From: Geodermatophilus sp. DSM 44513
GTDB lineage: Bacteria > Actinomycetota > Actinomycetes > Mycobacteriales > Geodermatophilaceae
Assembly (NCBI RefSeq): GCF_032460525.1
Contig: NZ_CP135963.1
Location: 4,278,001-4,342,000 of the forward strand
DNA: 64,000 bases
Direction of reading: 5' to 3'
The notes under the pieces are model-generated. The model ran no database searches. It saw only the letters and a program-made list of their open reading frames with translations, and was not told the origin of the DNA. The translations under genes were made by a program, and so were the position numbers. This document shows positions 18,887 through 26,463 of the stretch, in pieces; within the stretch, counting starts at the first letter, position 1, and every line of letters starts with the position of its first letter.

Positions 18887-19618
18887 TCAGGCGTCCCGCG
18901 CCCGGACCAGCCCGTCCTCGTCGAGGAGCCGGATGGTGCCGTAGCCGACGTCCACGAGGCCCCGGCGCTCCATGGCCTTCACGACCTTGTTCAGCGAGGG
19001 GCGGGCCACACCGAGCATGGCCGCCAGCGTGCGCTGGGGCAGGCGGACGGCGCCGTCCTCCGCCTCGTCGAGGAGCAGCCCGGCCAGCTGCGCCGTGAGC
19101 GGGCGGCCGAGGAGGGAGACCAGTCGCCCGTGGCTGGTGGCCAGCCGCTGCGCCACGCTGGACAGCCAGCGCCGCGCCATCGCCGGGTGCCGGGCCAGCA
19201 GCGTCTCGAAGTCGGCCGCGGTCAGGAACAGGCAGACCACCTCGTCCAGCGCGTGGCCGGTGTAGGGGACCGGGACGCCCAGCAGCAGCGGCACGTCCCC
19301 CTCGACGTCCCCGGGGCCCAGCACCCCGACGACCACCCGACCCCGCGGCGTCCGCACACCCAGCTCGACGTGGCCGGCCCGGACGATCCAGACGCCGGGC
19401 TCGGCACCGCTGCCGTCGCCGAAGACCGGTGCGCCGCGGGAGGCGGTCACCGGCGAGATGCGGCCGGCGAGGGCGGCGACGTCCTGCGGACCCAGGGGCG
19501 CCGTCGCGCCGCGGCCGACGCAGCGGGCGATCCAGGCGGCGTCCCGGACCCGCGCGTCCTGCGGGCTCAGCCCGGCGGGGTCCGCGCGCAGCAACTCCTT
19601 CCACCGCGTTGCCCCCAC
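18887..19618 (-). CDS. Crp/Fnr-family transcriptional regulator
   Basis: About 243 residues from GTG 19618 (ATG 19699 would give 270; neither has a clear ribosome site). Cyclic-nucleotide-binding-like beta barrel at ~45-150 (VWIVRAGHVELGVRTPRGR, VVGVLGPGDVEGDVPLLLG), then an HTH (PQRTLAAMLGVARPSLNKVV) and wing (GLVDVGYGTIRLLDEDGL). The strict cAMP-contact pattern is not obvious, so the ligand is unknown. Divergent from the AhpD-like gene at 19767, the likely target. Convergent with the broken MFS gene, only 5 bp away. Confidence 0.85.
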   Translation of the reverse strand: MGATRWKELLRADPAGLSPQDARVRDAAWIARCVGRGATAPLGPQDVAALAGRISPVTASRGAPVFGDGSGAEPGVWIVRAGHVELGVRTPRGRVVVGVLGPGDVEGDVPLLLGVPVPYTGHALDEVVCLFLTAADFETLLARHPAMARRWLSSVAQRLATSHGRLVSLLGRPLTAQLAGLLLDEAEDGAVRLPQRTLAAMLGVARPSLNKVVKAMERRGLVDVGYGTIRLLDEDGLVRARDA

Positions 19619-19766
19619 ACGGTCGATCTTGTCAGAGCGCGCCGGAGCGGCCACCGCCCCGCCCGGGTGCCCGCACGGGTGTGTCGGCGAGCTGACCATC
19701 CGGAAAGGCCGGTCCACCGCACCCGGTTGCCCGCGGTGTCCTGATCCCGACCCACAGGAGACACCC

Positions 19767-20309
19767 GTGACGCGCATCCCCGTCCACACCGTCGCCGACG
19801 CGCCCGAGGGCGGCCGCGACGCCCTCAAGGCGCTGGAGGCGAGGTTCGGCAAGGTCCTCAACATCCACGGCGCCATGGCGCACGCGCCGGTCGTGCTGCA
19901 GGCCTACGCCGCCCTGCAGGAGGTCATCGGCGCCCACGGCACCTACGACGCCCGCACCCGGGAGGCGATCGCGCTGGTCGTCGGCAACGTCGACCGGTGC
20001 ACCTACTGCCAGTCCGCGCACACCGCGGGCGCCCGGGCCGCGGGCTGGAGCACCGAGGAGACGGTGGCGATCCGGGACGGTTCGTACGCCGGCGACGCCC
20101 GGCTGGCCGCGCTGCTCACCCTCGTCCGGGAGTCCGCCGGTGGCCTGGGCGCCGTCGACGACGCCACCTGGCGGGCCGCCCTGGAGGCGGGGTGGAGCGA
20201 CGCCGAGCTCACCGAGGCCTCCGTCCACATCGCGCTCAACCTCTTCACCAACCACTTCAACCACCTGGTCGAGACCGACCTGGACGTCCCCCGGGCACCG
20301 GGTCTGTGA
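19767..20309 (+). CDS. AhpD/carboxymuconolactone-decarboxylase-family protein
   Basis: 180 residues. The core AhpD pattern is VGNVDRCTYCQSAHTAGARAAG with the redox pair C78/C81 and the nearby His85, as in alkylhydroperoxidase-like CMD proteins. The helical C-terminus ends NLFTNHFNHLVETDLDVP, typical of the uncharacterised peroxidase-related subgroup. GTG 19767 follows a CAGGAG ribosome site. It probably acts as a thiol-dependent peroxidase; expression is likely controlled by the divergent Crp-like regulator. A perfect terminator hairpin follows. Confidence 0.88.
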   Translation: MTRIPVHTVADAPEGGRDALKALEARFGKVLNIHGAMAHAPVVLQAYAALQEVIGAHGTYDARTREAIALVVGNVDRCTYCQSAHTAGARAAGWSTEETVAIRDGSYAGDARLAALLTLVRESAGGLGAVDDATWRAALEAGWSDAELTEASVHIALNLFTNHFNHLVETDLDVPRAPGL

Positions 20310-20314
20310 GCGCT

Positions 20315-20343
20315 GGGCCGGTCCCCGCCACGGGGACCGGCCC
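20315..20343. terminator. Bidirectional stem-loop between AhpD-like and lipoprotein genes
   Basis: GGGCCGGTCCCCG and its exact complement form a 13-bp perfect stem with loop CCA. It begins 6 bp after the AhpD-like stop and ends 11 bp from the stop of the convergent gene, so it can serve both. Confidence 0.8.
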
Positions 20344-20353
20344 GCCGCGCGGT

Positions 20354-21153
20354 TCAGCGCGCCTCGTACACCTGGATCTCCGCGGCCCCGGTGTTGCCCC
20401 CGGTCGTCTGCTCGGCGTCGATCCGGAGCACCTGGCCGGTGAGATCGACCTCGGTGACCACGACGGCCGTGCCGGCCTCGAACGGCCCGTACGTGCGGTC
20501 GCCGTCGACGGTCACGGTGGAGGTCTCGATCACCGAGGTGCCGTCGCTCGTCGCCCGGCTGCGCACCGTGAGGCCGGCGACCTCGACCGGACGGCCGAGG
20601 TCCAGCGTGATCGACGCGTCGTCGCCGTCCCCGGCGCTGGACCACTCCGCGGCCAGGTCGCCGTCGACCGCCAGCGGGCCGGCGGAGGGACCGGAGAACT
20701 GGGAGCTGACGGCCACCACCCTGGCTCCGGTCACCTCGTCGCCGGGGACGGCCACCGGGACCGCGTCCGGGGTGCGGAAGGTCCGCGGCTCGCTGCGGTG
20801 GAGCGCACCGTCGGCACCCGAGCCCTGCACGCGGTAGAGGTACTCGGTGCCCGGCTGCAGGCCGCGCATGACGGCCTCGTGGTCGCGGTGCGCTCCCCCG
20901 CCCATGTCGGTGGCGATGCCGTCGCCGAGGGACCCGTCCCGCCCGGACACCACCGCGCAGGCCATGTCGAGGTCGGTGGACACCCGCAGCGTGGCCGACG
21001 TCCCGGACGGGTGGGGCACGACGACGGGGTCGGCGACGAACGCCTCCTCGGCGGCGCGCACCGAGGGTCCGCGGTCGACGGGGCACCGCACCCGGCCAGC
21101 AGCGCGGCCAGCACGGCGGCGAGGACGACCGGGCAACGGGTCGGCGGTCTCAC
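20354..21153 (-). pseudogene. Lipoprotein with FN3-like and discoidin-like domains, frameshifted near its N-terminus
   Basis: From GTG 21153 the reading frame encodes a lipoprotein signal (VVLAAVLAALLAGCGAPS, lipobox LAGC). It overlaps the upstream MFS stop by GTGA, which supports this start. That frame does not continue into the mature protein. The adjacent frame, from about 21060 down to 20354, encodes an FN3-like region (LRVSTDLDMACAVV ... GLQPGTEYLYRVQG) and a discoidin/F5-8C-like domain (LAVDGDLAAEWSSAGDGDD, SITLDLGRPVEVAGLTV). A one-base difference at ~21045-21075 would join the two parts. Either a real frameshift or a sequence error. Confidence 0.75.
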
Positions 21154-22361
21154 GGTCGGCGCAACGCAGGGGGCCGCGACGCGGTTGCGTGCGGGGCGCC
21201 CGCCCGCCAGGCGAGGACGACGGCGGTGACCACCACACCGGCGAGCACCCAGAACGCCGTCGCGTAGCTGCCGATCGCCTCGGCGAGCGCGGTGCCCACC
21301 CAGGGCGCCAGTGCGGTCGCCGCGGTGACCGGCGCGGCGAAGAACCCGGACAGGGTGCCGTAGTGCGCCGTCCCCCACCGGTCGGCCACCGCGGTGGCCT
21401 GCAGCAGGGTGCACGCGCCGCGGACCGCACCGACCGCGACGGCGGCGGCGACGAGGGCGACCGGCGGCCCGGGCAGGGCCCCGAGCAGCCCGATGGACAG
21501 CGCCGCGGCCGCGATGAGGGCCACGGTCCGCCCGGTCGGGGTGGTGCGGGCCACCAGCGGGGCGTAGAGCAGCCGGCCCAGCACCTGGCCGGCGCCGAGC
21601 AGGCCCAGCGTGGTCGCGGCCAACGACGCGGAGAAGCCGCGGCCGGTGAGCAGCGGGATCACCGTGAGGCTCGCCGCGTACAGCCCGAGGGCGGTGAGGG
21701 TGAGCGCGCCGGACAGCGCCAGGAACTCACGGCTGCGCACCTCGGTCGGCACCCGGCGCGGACGGCGGGTCGCCGGGGGGCCGCGGTGACCCGCGGGCAC
21801 CCAGGGGGCGGTCAGCGCGAGGGCGTGCACCGGGACGGTCACCACCGCGAGCACCACGGCGAGCACCAGGTAGGTGTCCCGCCAGCCCAGGGCCGCGACC
21901 AGCGCGTCGGTCAGCGGGGCGAACAGCGTGCTGGCCAGGCCGGCGACGAGGGTCAGCGTGGTCAGCGCCCGGACCCGGCCCTCGCCGTACCAGCGGGTGA
22001 GCGCGGCGAAGGCAGCCTGGTAGAAGACCGCGGCCATGGCCGCCCCGGCGACCAGCCAGGCCGCCAGGAACAGCGGGTAGGTGGGCGCCAGCCCGATGGC
22101 GACCGTGGCCGGTACGGCGAGCAGCGACCCCGCCGTCATCACCCGCCGGGGCCCGTGGGTGTCCAGCCAGCGACCGACCGGGATCCCGGCCAGGGCGGAG
22201 ACGACCAGGCCGGCGGAGAACGCCGCCGTGGCCGCCGTGGCCGACCAGCCGGTGTCGGCGGTGATGGCGGCGAGGGCGACCGGGAAGGCGTAGTAGAGGA
22301 CGCCCCAGCTGGTGACCTGGGTGGCGCACAGGCCGATCAGCGCCCGCCGTTCAGCCCGCAC
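21150..22361 (-). CDS. MFS transporter in an ArsR-linked unit
   Basis: 403 residues, about 12 membrane segments, beginning RALIGLCATQVTSWGVLYYA, with VGRWLDTHGPRRVM as the MFS loop 2-3 signature. It resembles the drug/organic-anion MFS groups; the substrate is not apparent. GTG 22361 overlaps the end of the upstream flavin monooxygenase gene by 11 bp, and its own stop overlaps the lipoprotein start. The ArsR gene divergent from this operon suggests a role in exporting an arsenical or related compound, by inference only. Confidence 0.82.
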   Translation of the reverse strand: MRAERRALIGLCATQVTSWGVLYYAFPVALAAITADTGWSATAATAAFSAGLVVSALAGIPVGRWLDTHGPRRVMTAGSLLAVPATVAIGLAPTYPLFLAAWLVAGAAMAAVFYQAAFAALTRWYGEGRVRALTTLTLVAGLASTLFAPLTDALVAALGWRDTYLVLAVVLAVVTVPVHALALTAPWVPAGHRGPPATRRPRRVPTEVRSREFLALSGALTLTALGLYAASLTVIPLLTGRGFSASLAATTLGLLGAGQVLGRLLYAPLVARTTPTGRTVALIAAAALSIGLLGALPGPPVALVAAAVAVGAVRGACTLLQATAVADRWGTAHYGTLSGFFAAPVTAATALAPWVGTALAEAIGSYATAFWVLAGVVVTAVVLAWRAGAPHATASRPPALRRP

Positions 22362-23769
22362 GGGACGGCGACGCGCGGACGGGCTCGGGTGCGCTGCCGC
22401 AGCAGCCGGCGTCGGGCGTCTCCTCGGCCGACCAGCCGTGCACCGAGCCGGTGGCGAAGCCCACCCCGCCGTCCGCGGCCTCGGCGGCCTCCCGCTCGCC
22501 GAGGTCGGTCGAGCAGACCCCGGTGGACGGCAGCGCGAGCTGCACCCGGGCGGCGGCCTCGGCGTCCCCGGCGAGGTGCGCGGCGATGGAGCGGACCTGC
22601 TCGTAGCCGGTGGCCAGCAGGAAGGTCGGTGCCCGGCCGTAGGACTTCCCCCCCACGACGTAGAGACCGTCGTCCGGGTGGGCCAGCAGCGCCTCCCCGT
22701 GCGGGGGCACGGTGCCGCAGGAGTGCGCGTTCGGGTCGATCAGCGGCGCCAGCGCCGCGGGCGCCTCGAGACCGGGGTCCAGGTGCAGCCGCACCTCGCG
22801 CAGCACCTCCAGATCCGGGCGGGACCCGGTGGCTGCGACGACGACGTCGACCGGCAGCCGCACCGCGACGCCGTCGCGCCCCGTGCCGGCCACGGTCAGT
22901 GGCCCCTCCCCGCCGGGTGGTGGGGTGAACGAGGTGATCGCGAACTCGCGGTGCAGCGTGACCGCGCCACCGGCCACCGCGGCCCGCAGCTCCGAGCCGA
23001 GCAGGCCGCGGGCCGGCAGGCCGTCGACGTCCCCGCCGCCGTAGAGGCGGGCCGGTGAGCGGCCGCGGATGGCCCAGCTGACCTCGGTGCCCGGCTCGTC
23101 CTCGCGCAGCCGCACCAGCGCCAGCAGGGTGGTGGCCGCCGAGTGGCCCGTGCCGACCACCAGGGCGTGCCGGCCGGCGAAGCGCGCGCGGTCGGCGCCC
23201 AGCACGTCGGGCAGCGGACCGCTGCGCCAGGGACCGATCCGCTCCTCGCCGATCGCCGGCAGACCGGCCGCGCCGAGCGGGTTGGGCCGCCCCCACGTCC
23301 CGGACGCGTCGAGCACCGCCCGGGCCACGACGTCGACCACCCGGCCGTCGCACTCCGTGCGGACGACGTACGGCCGCCCGGCGCGGCCGACGGTGCGGGT
23401 CTTGTCGACGCCCCGGCGGGTGACCGCGACCACCCGGGTGCCGGTGCGGATCCGCCCCGCCAGCTCGGGCGTGGCGGCCAGCGGCGCCAGGTAGGCCTCG
23501 ACCAGCTCGGCGCCGGTCGGCAGCCCGTCGCGGTCGGGGGACTCCCAGCCGGTGCGCTCCAGCAGGCGCACGGCGGCGGCGTCGACGTCGTACTCCCACG
23601 GGGAGAACAGGCGCACGTGCCCCCACTGGCGCACGGCCGCGCCGACCTGCGCACCGGCCTCCAGCACCAGGGGCTCCAGCCCCCGCTCCAGCAGGTGGGC
23701 AGCCGCGGCGAGGCCCACCGGCCCGGCGCCGACGACCACGACCGGCAGGTCGCTGTCCGTCCCTGGCAT
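22351..23769 (-). CDS. FAD/NAD(P)-dependent oxidoreductase, flavin-monooxygenase type (ArsO-like)
   Basis: 472 residues. FAD Rossmann motif near the N-terminus (VVVVGAGPVGLAAAAHL), a second dinucleotide motif (HALVVGTGHSAATTLLAL), the ATG motif VVAATGSRPDLE and the C-terminal GGKSYGRAPTFLLATGYEQV. The C-terminus has a vicinal Cys pair (PDAGCCGSAP). Such enzymes occur in ars operons under the name ArsO; their reaction is not settled. ATG 23769 has GGAGGGG upstream and a promoter at 23803-23831. Divergent from an ArsR gene, and followed by an overlapping MFS gene. Confidence 0.82.
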   Translation of the reverse strand: MPGTDSDLPVVVVGAGPVGLAAAAHLLERGLEPLVLEAGAQVGAAVRQWGHVRLFSPWEYDVDAAAVRLLERTGWESPDRDGLPTGAELVEAYLAPLAATPELAGRIRTGTRVVAVTRRGVDKTRTVGRAGRPYVVRTECDGRVVDVVARAVLDASGTWGRPNPLGAAGLPAIGEERIGPWRSGPLPDVLGADRARFAGRHALVVGTGHSAATTLLALVRLREDEPGTEVSWAIRGRSPARLYGGGDVDGLPARGLLGSELRAAVAGGAVTLHREFAITSFTPPPGGEGPLTVAGTGRDGVAVRLPVDVVVAATGSRPDLEVLREVRLHLDPGLEAPAALAPLIDPNAHSCGTVPPHGEALLAHPDDGLYVVGGKSYGRAPTFLLATGYEQVRSIAAHLAGDAEAAARVQLALPSTGVCSTDLGEREAAEAADGGVGFATGSVHGWSAEETPDAGCCGSAPEPVRASPSRAG

Positions 23770-23802
23770 GGCGGTGACCCCTCCTCCGTCGGTGGCGGGC
23801 CG

Positions 23803-23831
23803 AACATAACAGCCGATGCTGGTGACAACAA
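23803..23831 (-). promoter_or_regulatory. Promoter of the monooxygenase-MFS operon
   Basis: On the minus strand TTGTTG (23831-23826) and TATGTT (23808-23803) are separated by exactly 17 bp. The start point would be ~27 nt before the ATG at 23769. The region is only 85 bp wide and shared with the divergent arsR, so the ArsR operator must overlap it; the AT-rich TGACAACAACACC segment is the best candidate. Confidence 0.6.
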
Positions 23832-23854
23832 CACCGACCTGGAACACTGGGGGC

Positions 23855-24232
23855 ATGCGCGAGGAACTCGGTGTCCGCCTGCTCGACCCCGGGCCGTCGG
23901 ACTCCGCCGCCGACCGGGCGAGGCTGCTCGCCCCGCAGCTCAAGGCGCTGTCCGACCCCAACCGGCTGCACCTGCTGCTGCTCCTGGCCGAGGGCCCCCG
24001 CTCGGTGCGCGAGCTCGCCGAGCTCAGCGGCATGGGCCAGACCCTGGTCAGCCACCACCTGACCCCACTGCGCGAGCAGGGGCTGGTCACCGTCACCCCC
24101 CGGGGCCGCAGCAACGTCCACGCGCTGTGCTGCGAGGCCCTCGCCGGGCCGGTGCGGCTGCTCGCCACCCTGGCCGCCCTCACCCCCGAGGGCGCGGACG
24201 CCTGCCGCTCCCCGGGCGACGCAGCCACGTGA
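23855..24232 (+). CDS. ArsR/SmtB-family regulator, second copy
   Basis: 125 residues from ATG 23855; an in-frame ATG at 23816 would extend into the promoter of the divergent operon. Winged helix: LKALSDPNRLHLLLLLAEG, VRELAELSGMGQTLVSHHL, LVTVTPRGRSNVHAL. The ELCVCDL motif of classical ArsR is absent; instead a CC pair follows the wing (HALCCEALAG), so the sensor site differs from the regulator at 15756. It is expected to control the divergent monooxygenase-MFS operon. Confidence 0.87.
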   Translation: MREELGVRLLDPGPSDSAADRARLLAPQLKALSDPNRLHLLLLLAEGPRSVRELAELSGMGQTLVSHHLTPLREQGLVTVTPRGRSNVHALCCEALAGPVRLLATLAALTPEGADACRSPGDAAT

Positions 24233-24341
24233 CGGTTGGATCACACTCCCCCGGCCGCCCGTTCAGGCCGGTGGGCGCACGGGCAGCCCAGGGGGTGACG
24301 ACCCGGTGCCGCGGTCGTCCCCGCCGTCCCGAGGAGCCGAC

Positions 24342-24971
24342 GTGACCGAGTTCGACCGCACCCGCCCCGACCCGGCGACGACCACGGACGGCGCGCACGC
24401 CACCCGCGGCAGCGCACGGGACGCCGTGGCCGCCCAGCACGCCCGCTACGGCGGCATCAAGTGGGGCGCCGCCTTCTTCGGCTGGCTGTCGGCCAACGGC
24501 CTGGCCGTCCTGCTGCTGGCGCTGCTGTCCGCCGCCGGTGTGGCCTTCGGCCTCTCGCAGGCCGGCACCGGCGCCCTGGCCGCCGAGCAGGCGAGCGCGC
24601 AGGCGGACACGATCGGCCTGGCCGGCGGCATCGCGCTGCTGGTCGTCCTCTTCCTCGCCTACCTCGCGGGCGGCTACGTCGCCGGGCGGATGAGCCGCTT
24701 CGACGGCACCCGCCAGGGCCTGGCCGTGTGGGTCATCGGCCTGCTGGTCGTCGTCCTGCTCGGCGTCCTCGGGGTGGTGCTGGGTGCCCAGTACAACGTG
24801 CTGGGCCAGCTGAACCTGCCGGGCATCCCGGTCAGCGGCGACACCGCGACCACCGCCGGCATCGTCGCCGGGGTCGCCGCCCTGCTGGCCTCCCTGCTCG
24901 GGGCGCTGGTCGGCGGCAAGCTCGGCGAGCGGTACCACCGCAAGATCGACCGCGCCGGCTTCGGCGTCTGA
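24342..24971 (+). CDS. Conserved four-helix membrane protein, function unknown
   Basis: 209 residues from GTG 24342, with GAGGAG upstream. After a charged start (~35 residues) come four hydrophobic segments: WLSANGLAVLLLALLSAAGV, IGLAGGIALLVVLFLAYLAG, WVIGLLVVVLLGVLGVVLG and TAGIVAGVAALLASLLGALVGG. A short GGYVAGRMSRFDGTRQG loop sits between helices 2 and 3, and GGKLGERYHRKID closes the protein. It looks like the small TIGR04086-style membrane proteins common in actinobacteria. Nothing suggests a partner. Confidence 0.75.
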   Translation: MTEFDRTRPDPATTTDGAHATRGSARDAVAAQHARYGGIKWGAAFFGWLSANGLAVLLLALLSAAGVAFGLSQAGTGALAAEQASAQADTIGLAGGIALLVVLFLAYLAGGYVAGRMSRFDGTRQGLAVWVIGLLVVVLLGVLGVVLGAQYNVLGQLNLPGIPVSGDTATTAGIVAGVAALLASLLGALVGGKLGERYHRKIDRAGFGV

Positions 24972-24981
24972 CCGGCGCCGG

Positions 24982-26373
24982 TCACCAGCCGGGCGCCGCC
25001 GCCACCGGGGAGCCGTGGCGGGGGGCGTAGCCGCCGTGCCCGTCGGGGGCGTAGCCGCCGTGCCCGTCGGGGGCGTAGCCGCCGGCCCGCTCCGGGGTGG
25101 CGGCGATCTCGCGCAGCGCCGCCCCGAGGGCCGCCACGTCCTCCAGCCGGGTGGCCCGGTTGGCGCTGGCCCGGACCGCCCCCGGCAGCAGGTGCCGGTC
25201 GGCACCGCGCGCGTCCCGGTGGAAGCGGGTGACCTCCTGCTCGGTCAGCGCCAGGAGCCGGGCCATGTACGGGTGCGCGCAGAAGCAGCCGTTGCGCACG
25301 CCGATCGCGAACTCGGCGGACAGCCGCGCGGCGAGCAGGGCGTGCGGCACGCCGGCCAGCGTGAAGGCGGCCACCGGCAGCCGGTCGCCGGACCCGGGCC
25401 CCAGCCGCTGCAGCCCGGGGACGGAGGCGAGCTCGGCGTCGAGGGCGGCCACCAGCGCCCGCTCGTGGGCGAGCAGGCCGGTCCAGCCCCCGGCCCGCAG
25501 CTCGTCGGCGGCCGCGGCGAGGGCCACGGCACCGAGCACGTTGGGCGAGCCGGCCTCGTCGCGGTCCGGGGCGTCGGCCCAGACCACGTCGTCGAAGGAC
25601 ACCGCCTTCACCGCGCCACCGCCGACCAGCATCGGCTCGCCGTGCGCGAGCAGCCGTCGCGGCACCACCAGGGCCCCGGTCCCGAACGGCGCGTACGCCT
25701 TGTGCCCGGACAGGGCGAGCGCGTCCACGCCCAGCGCGCCGAGGTCGATGGGCCGGTGCGGCGCCAGCTGGGCGGCGTCCACGGCCACGAACACCCCCCG
25801 CGCCCGCGCCGCGGCGGCGATCGCGGCGAGGTCGGGGACCCAGCCGGTCACGTTCGAGGCCCCGGTCACCGCCAGCACCCTCGGCGTCGGCCGCCGGTCC
25901 AGGCCGGCGACGACGTCCTCGACGGTGAACGTCCCGCGGGCGTCGACGTCCACGACGCGCAGCCGCGCGTGCCGGCGCCACGGCAGCAGGTTGGCGTGGT
26001 GCTCGACGGCCGTGGTCAGCACGACGTCGTCGGGCCGCAGGTCCAGCCGGAAGGCCAGCGTGTTGAGCGCCTCGGTGGTGTTCCGCGGGAACAGGACGAC
26101 GTGCGTCGCGGGGTCGGCGCCGACGAAGGCCAGCAGCGCCGCCCGCGCCTGCTCGTAGCGGGCACTGGCGACCTGGGACTTCGCACCGGCCCCGCGGTGC
26201 ACGCTGGAGTACCAGGGCAGGAACTCCTGCACGGCCGCGGCCACCCGGGCCGAGGCCGACGTGGTCGCGGCGGCGTCGAGGTCGACGTAGCGCCGCCGAC
26301 CGCCGTCCAGCACGGGGACGACGACGTCGCCGCCGACCAGCGGGCTCTCGGGGACGACCGGCACGGTGGGCAT
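24982..26373 (-). CDS. Class-V aminotransferase, cysteine-desulfurase-like
   Basis: 463 residues. PLP enzyme with the Schiff-base lysine in LSGHKAYAPFGTG, an upstream NTTEALN, HHANLLPW and ASNVTGWVPDL, and the active Cys loop VRNGCFCAHPY, which is of the SufS/CsdA type. It may supply sulfur or act on cysteine/selenocysteine-like substrates; no scaffold gene is nearby. The C-terminus carries an imperfect PDGHGGYA repeat made by 24-bp tandem repeats. ATG 26373 is the last Met before the conserved start. The short gap to the divergent GGDEF-EAL gene contains a small CTCA...TGAG hairpin. Confidence 0.85.
   Translation of the reverse strand: MPTVPVVPESPLVGGDVVVPVLDGGRRRYVDLDAAATTSASARVAAAVQEFLPWYSSVHRGAGAKSQVASARYEQARAALLAFVGADPATHVVLFPRNTTEALNTLAFRLDLRPDDVVLTTAVEHHANLLPWRRHARLRVVDVDARGTFTVEDVVAGLDRRPTPRVLAVTGASNVTGWVPDLAAIAAAARARGVFVAVDAAQLAPHRPIDLGALGVDALALSGHKAYAPFGTGALVVPRRLLAHGEPMLVGGGAVKAVSFDDVVWADAPDRDEAGSPNVLGAVALAAAADELRAGGWTGLLAHERALVAALDAELASVPGLQRLGPGSGDRLPVAAFTLAGVPHALLAARLSAEFAIGVRNGCFCAHPYMARLLALTEQEVTRFHRDARGADRHLLPGAVRASANRATRLEDVAALGAALREIAATPERAGGYAPDGHGGYAPDGHGGYAPRHGSPVAAAPGW
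25022..25085. repeat. 24-bp tandem repeat, about 2.7 copies, inside the aminotransferase gene
   Basis: Unit GGGGCGTAGCCGCCGTGCCC plus GTCG occurs at 25022-25045 and 25046-25069 without change, followed by a partial copy to 25085. It encodes PDGHGGYA units at the protein C-terminus. The identical copies point to recent slippage. Confidence 0.9.
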
Positions 26374-26463
26374 GGGAGGTGCATCGGCCGCGGGGTGGGG
26401 ATCCTCAAGCCCTTTGGGGTGAGATCGCTCAGACAGAGGACCCCGCAGGCCGACTGTCTCCTC

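Noticed and set aside
25022..25085. Possible CRISPR-like tandem array
   Set aside because: Unit repeats without spacers and is in frame inside a gene; no CRISPR array or cas gene seen in the window.
26404..26428. CTCA-N15 element before the GGDEF-EAL gene as a flagellar-sigma promoter
   Set aside because: The downstream half reads GATCGC instead of a GCCGA-type hexamer; only a small hairpin remains.
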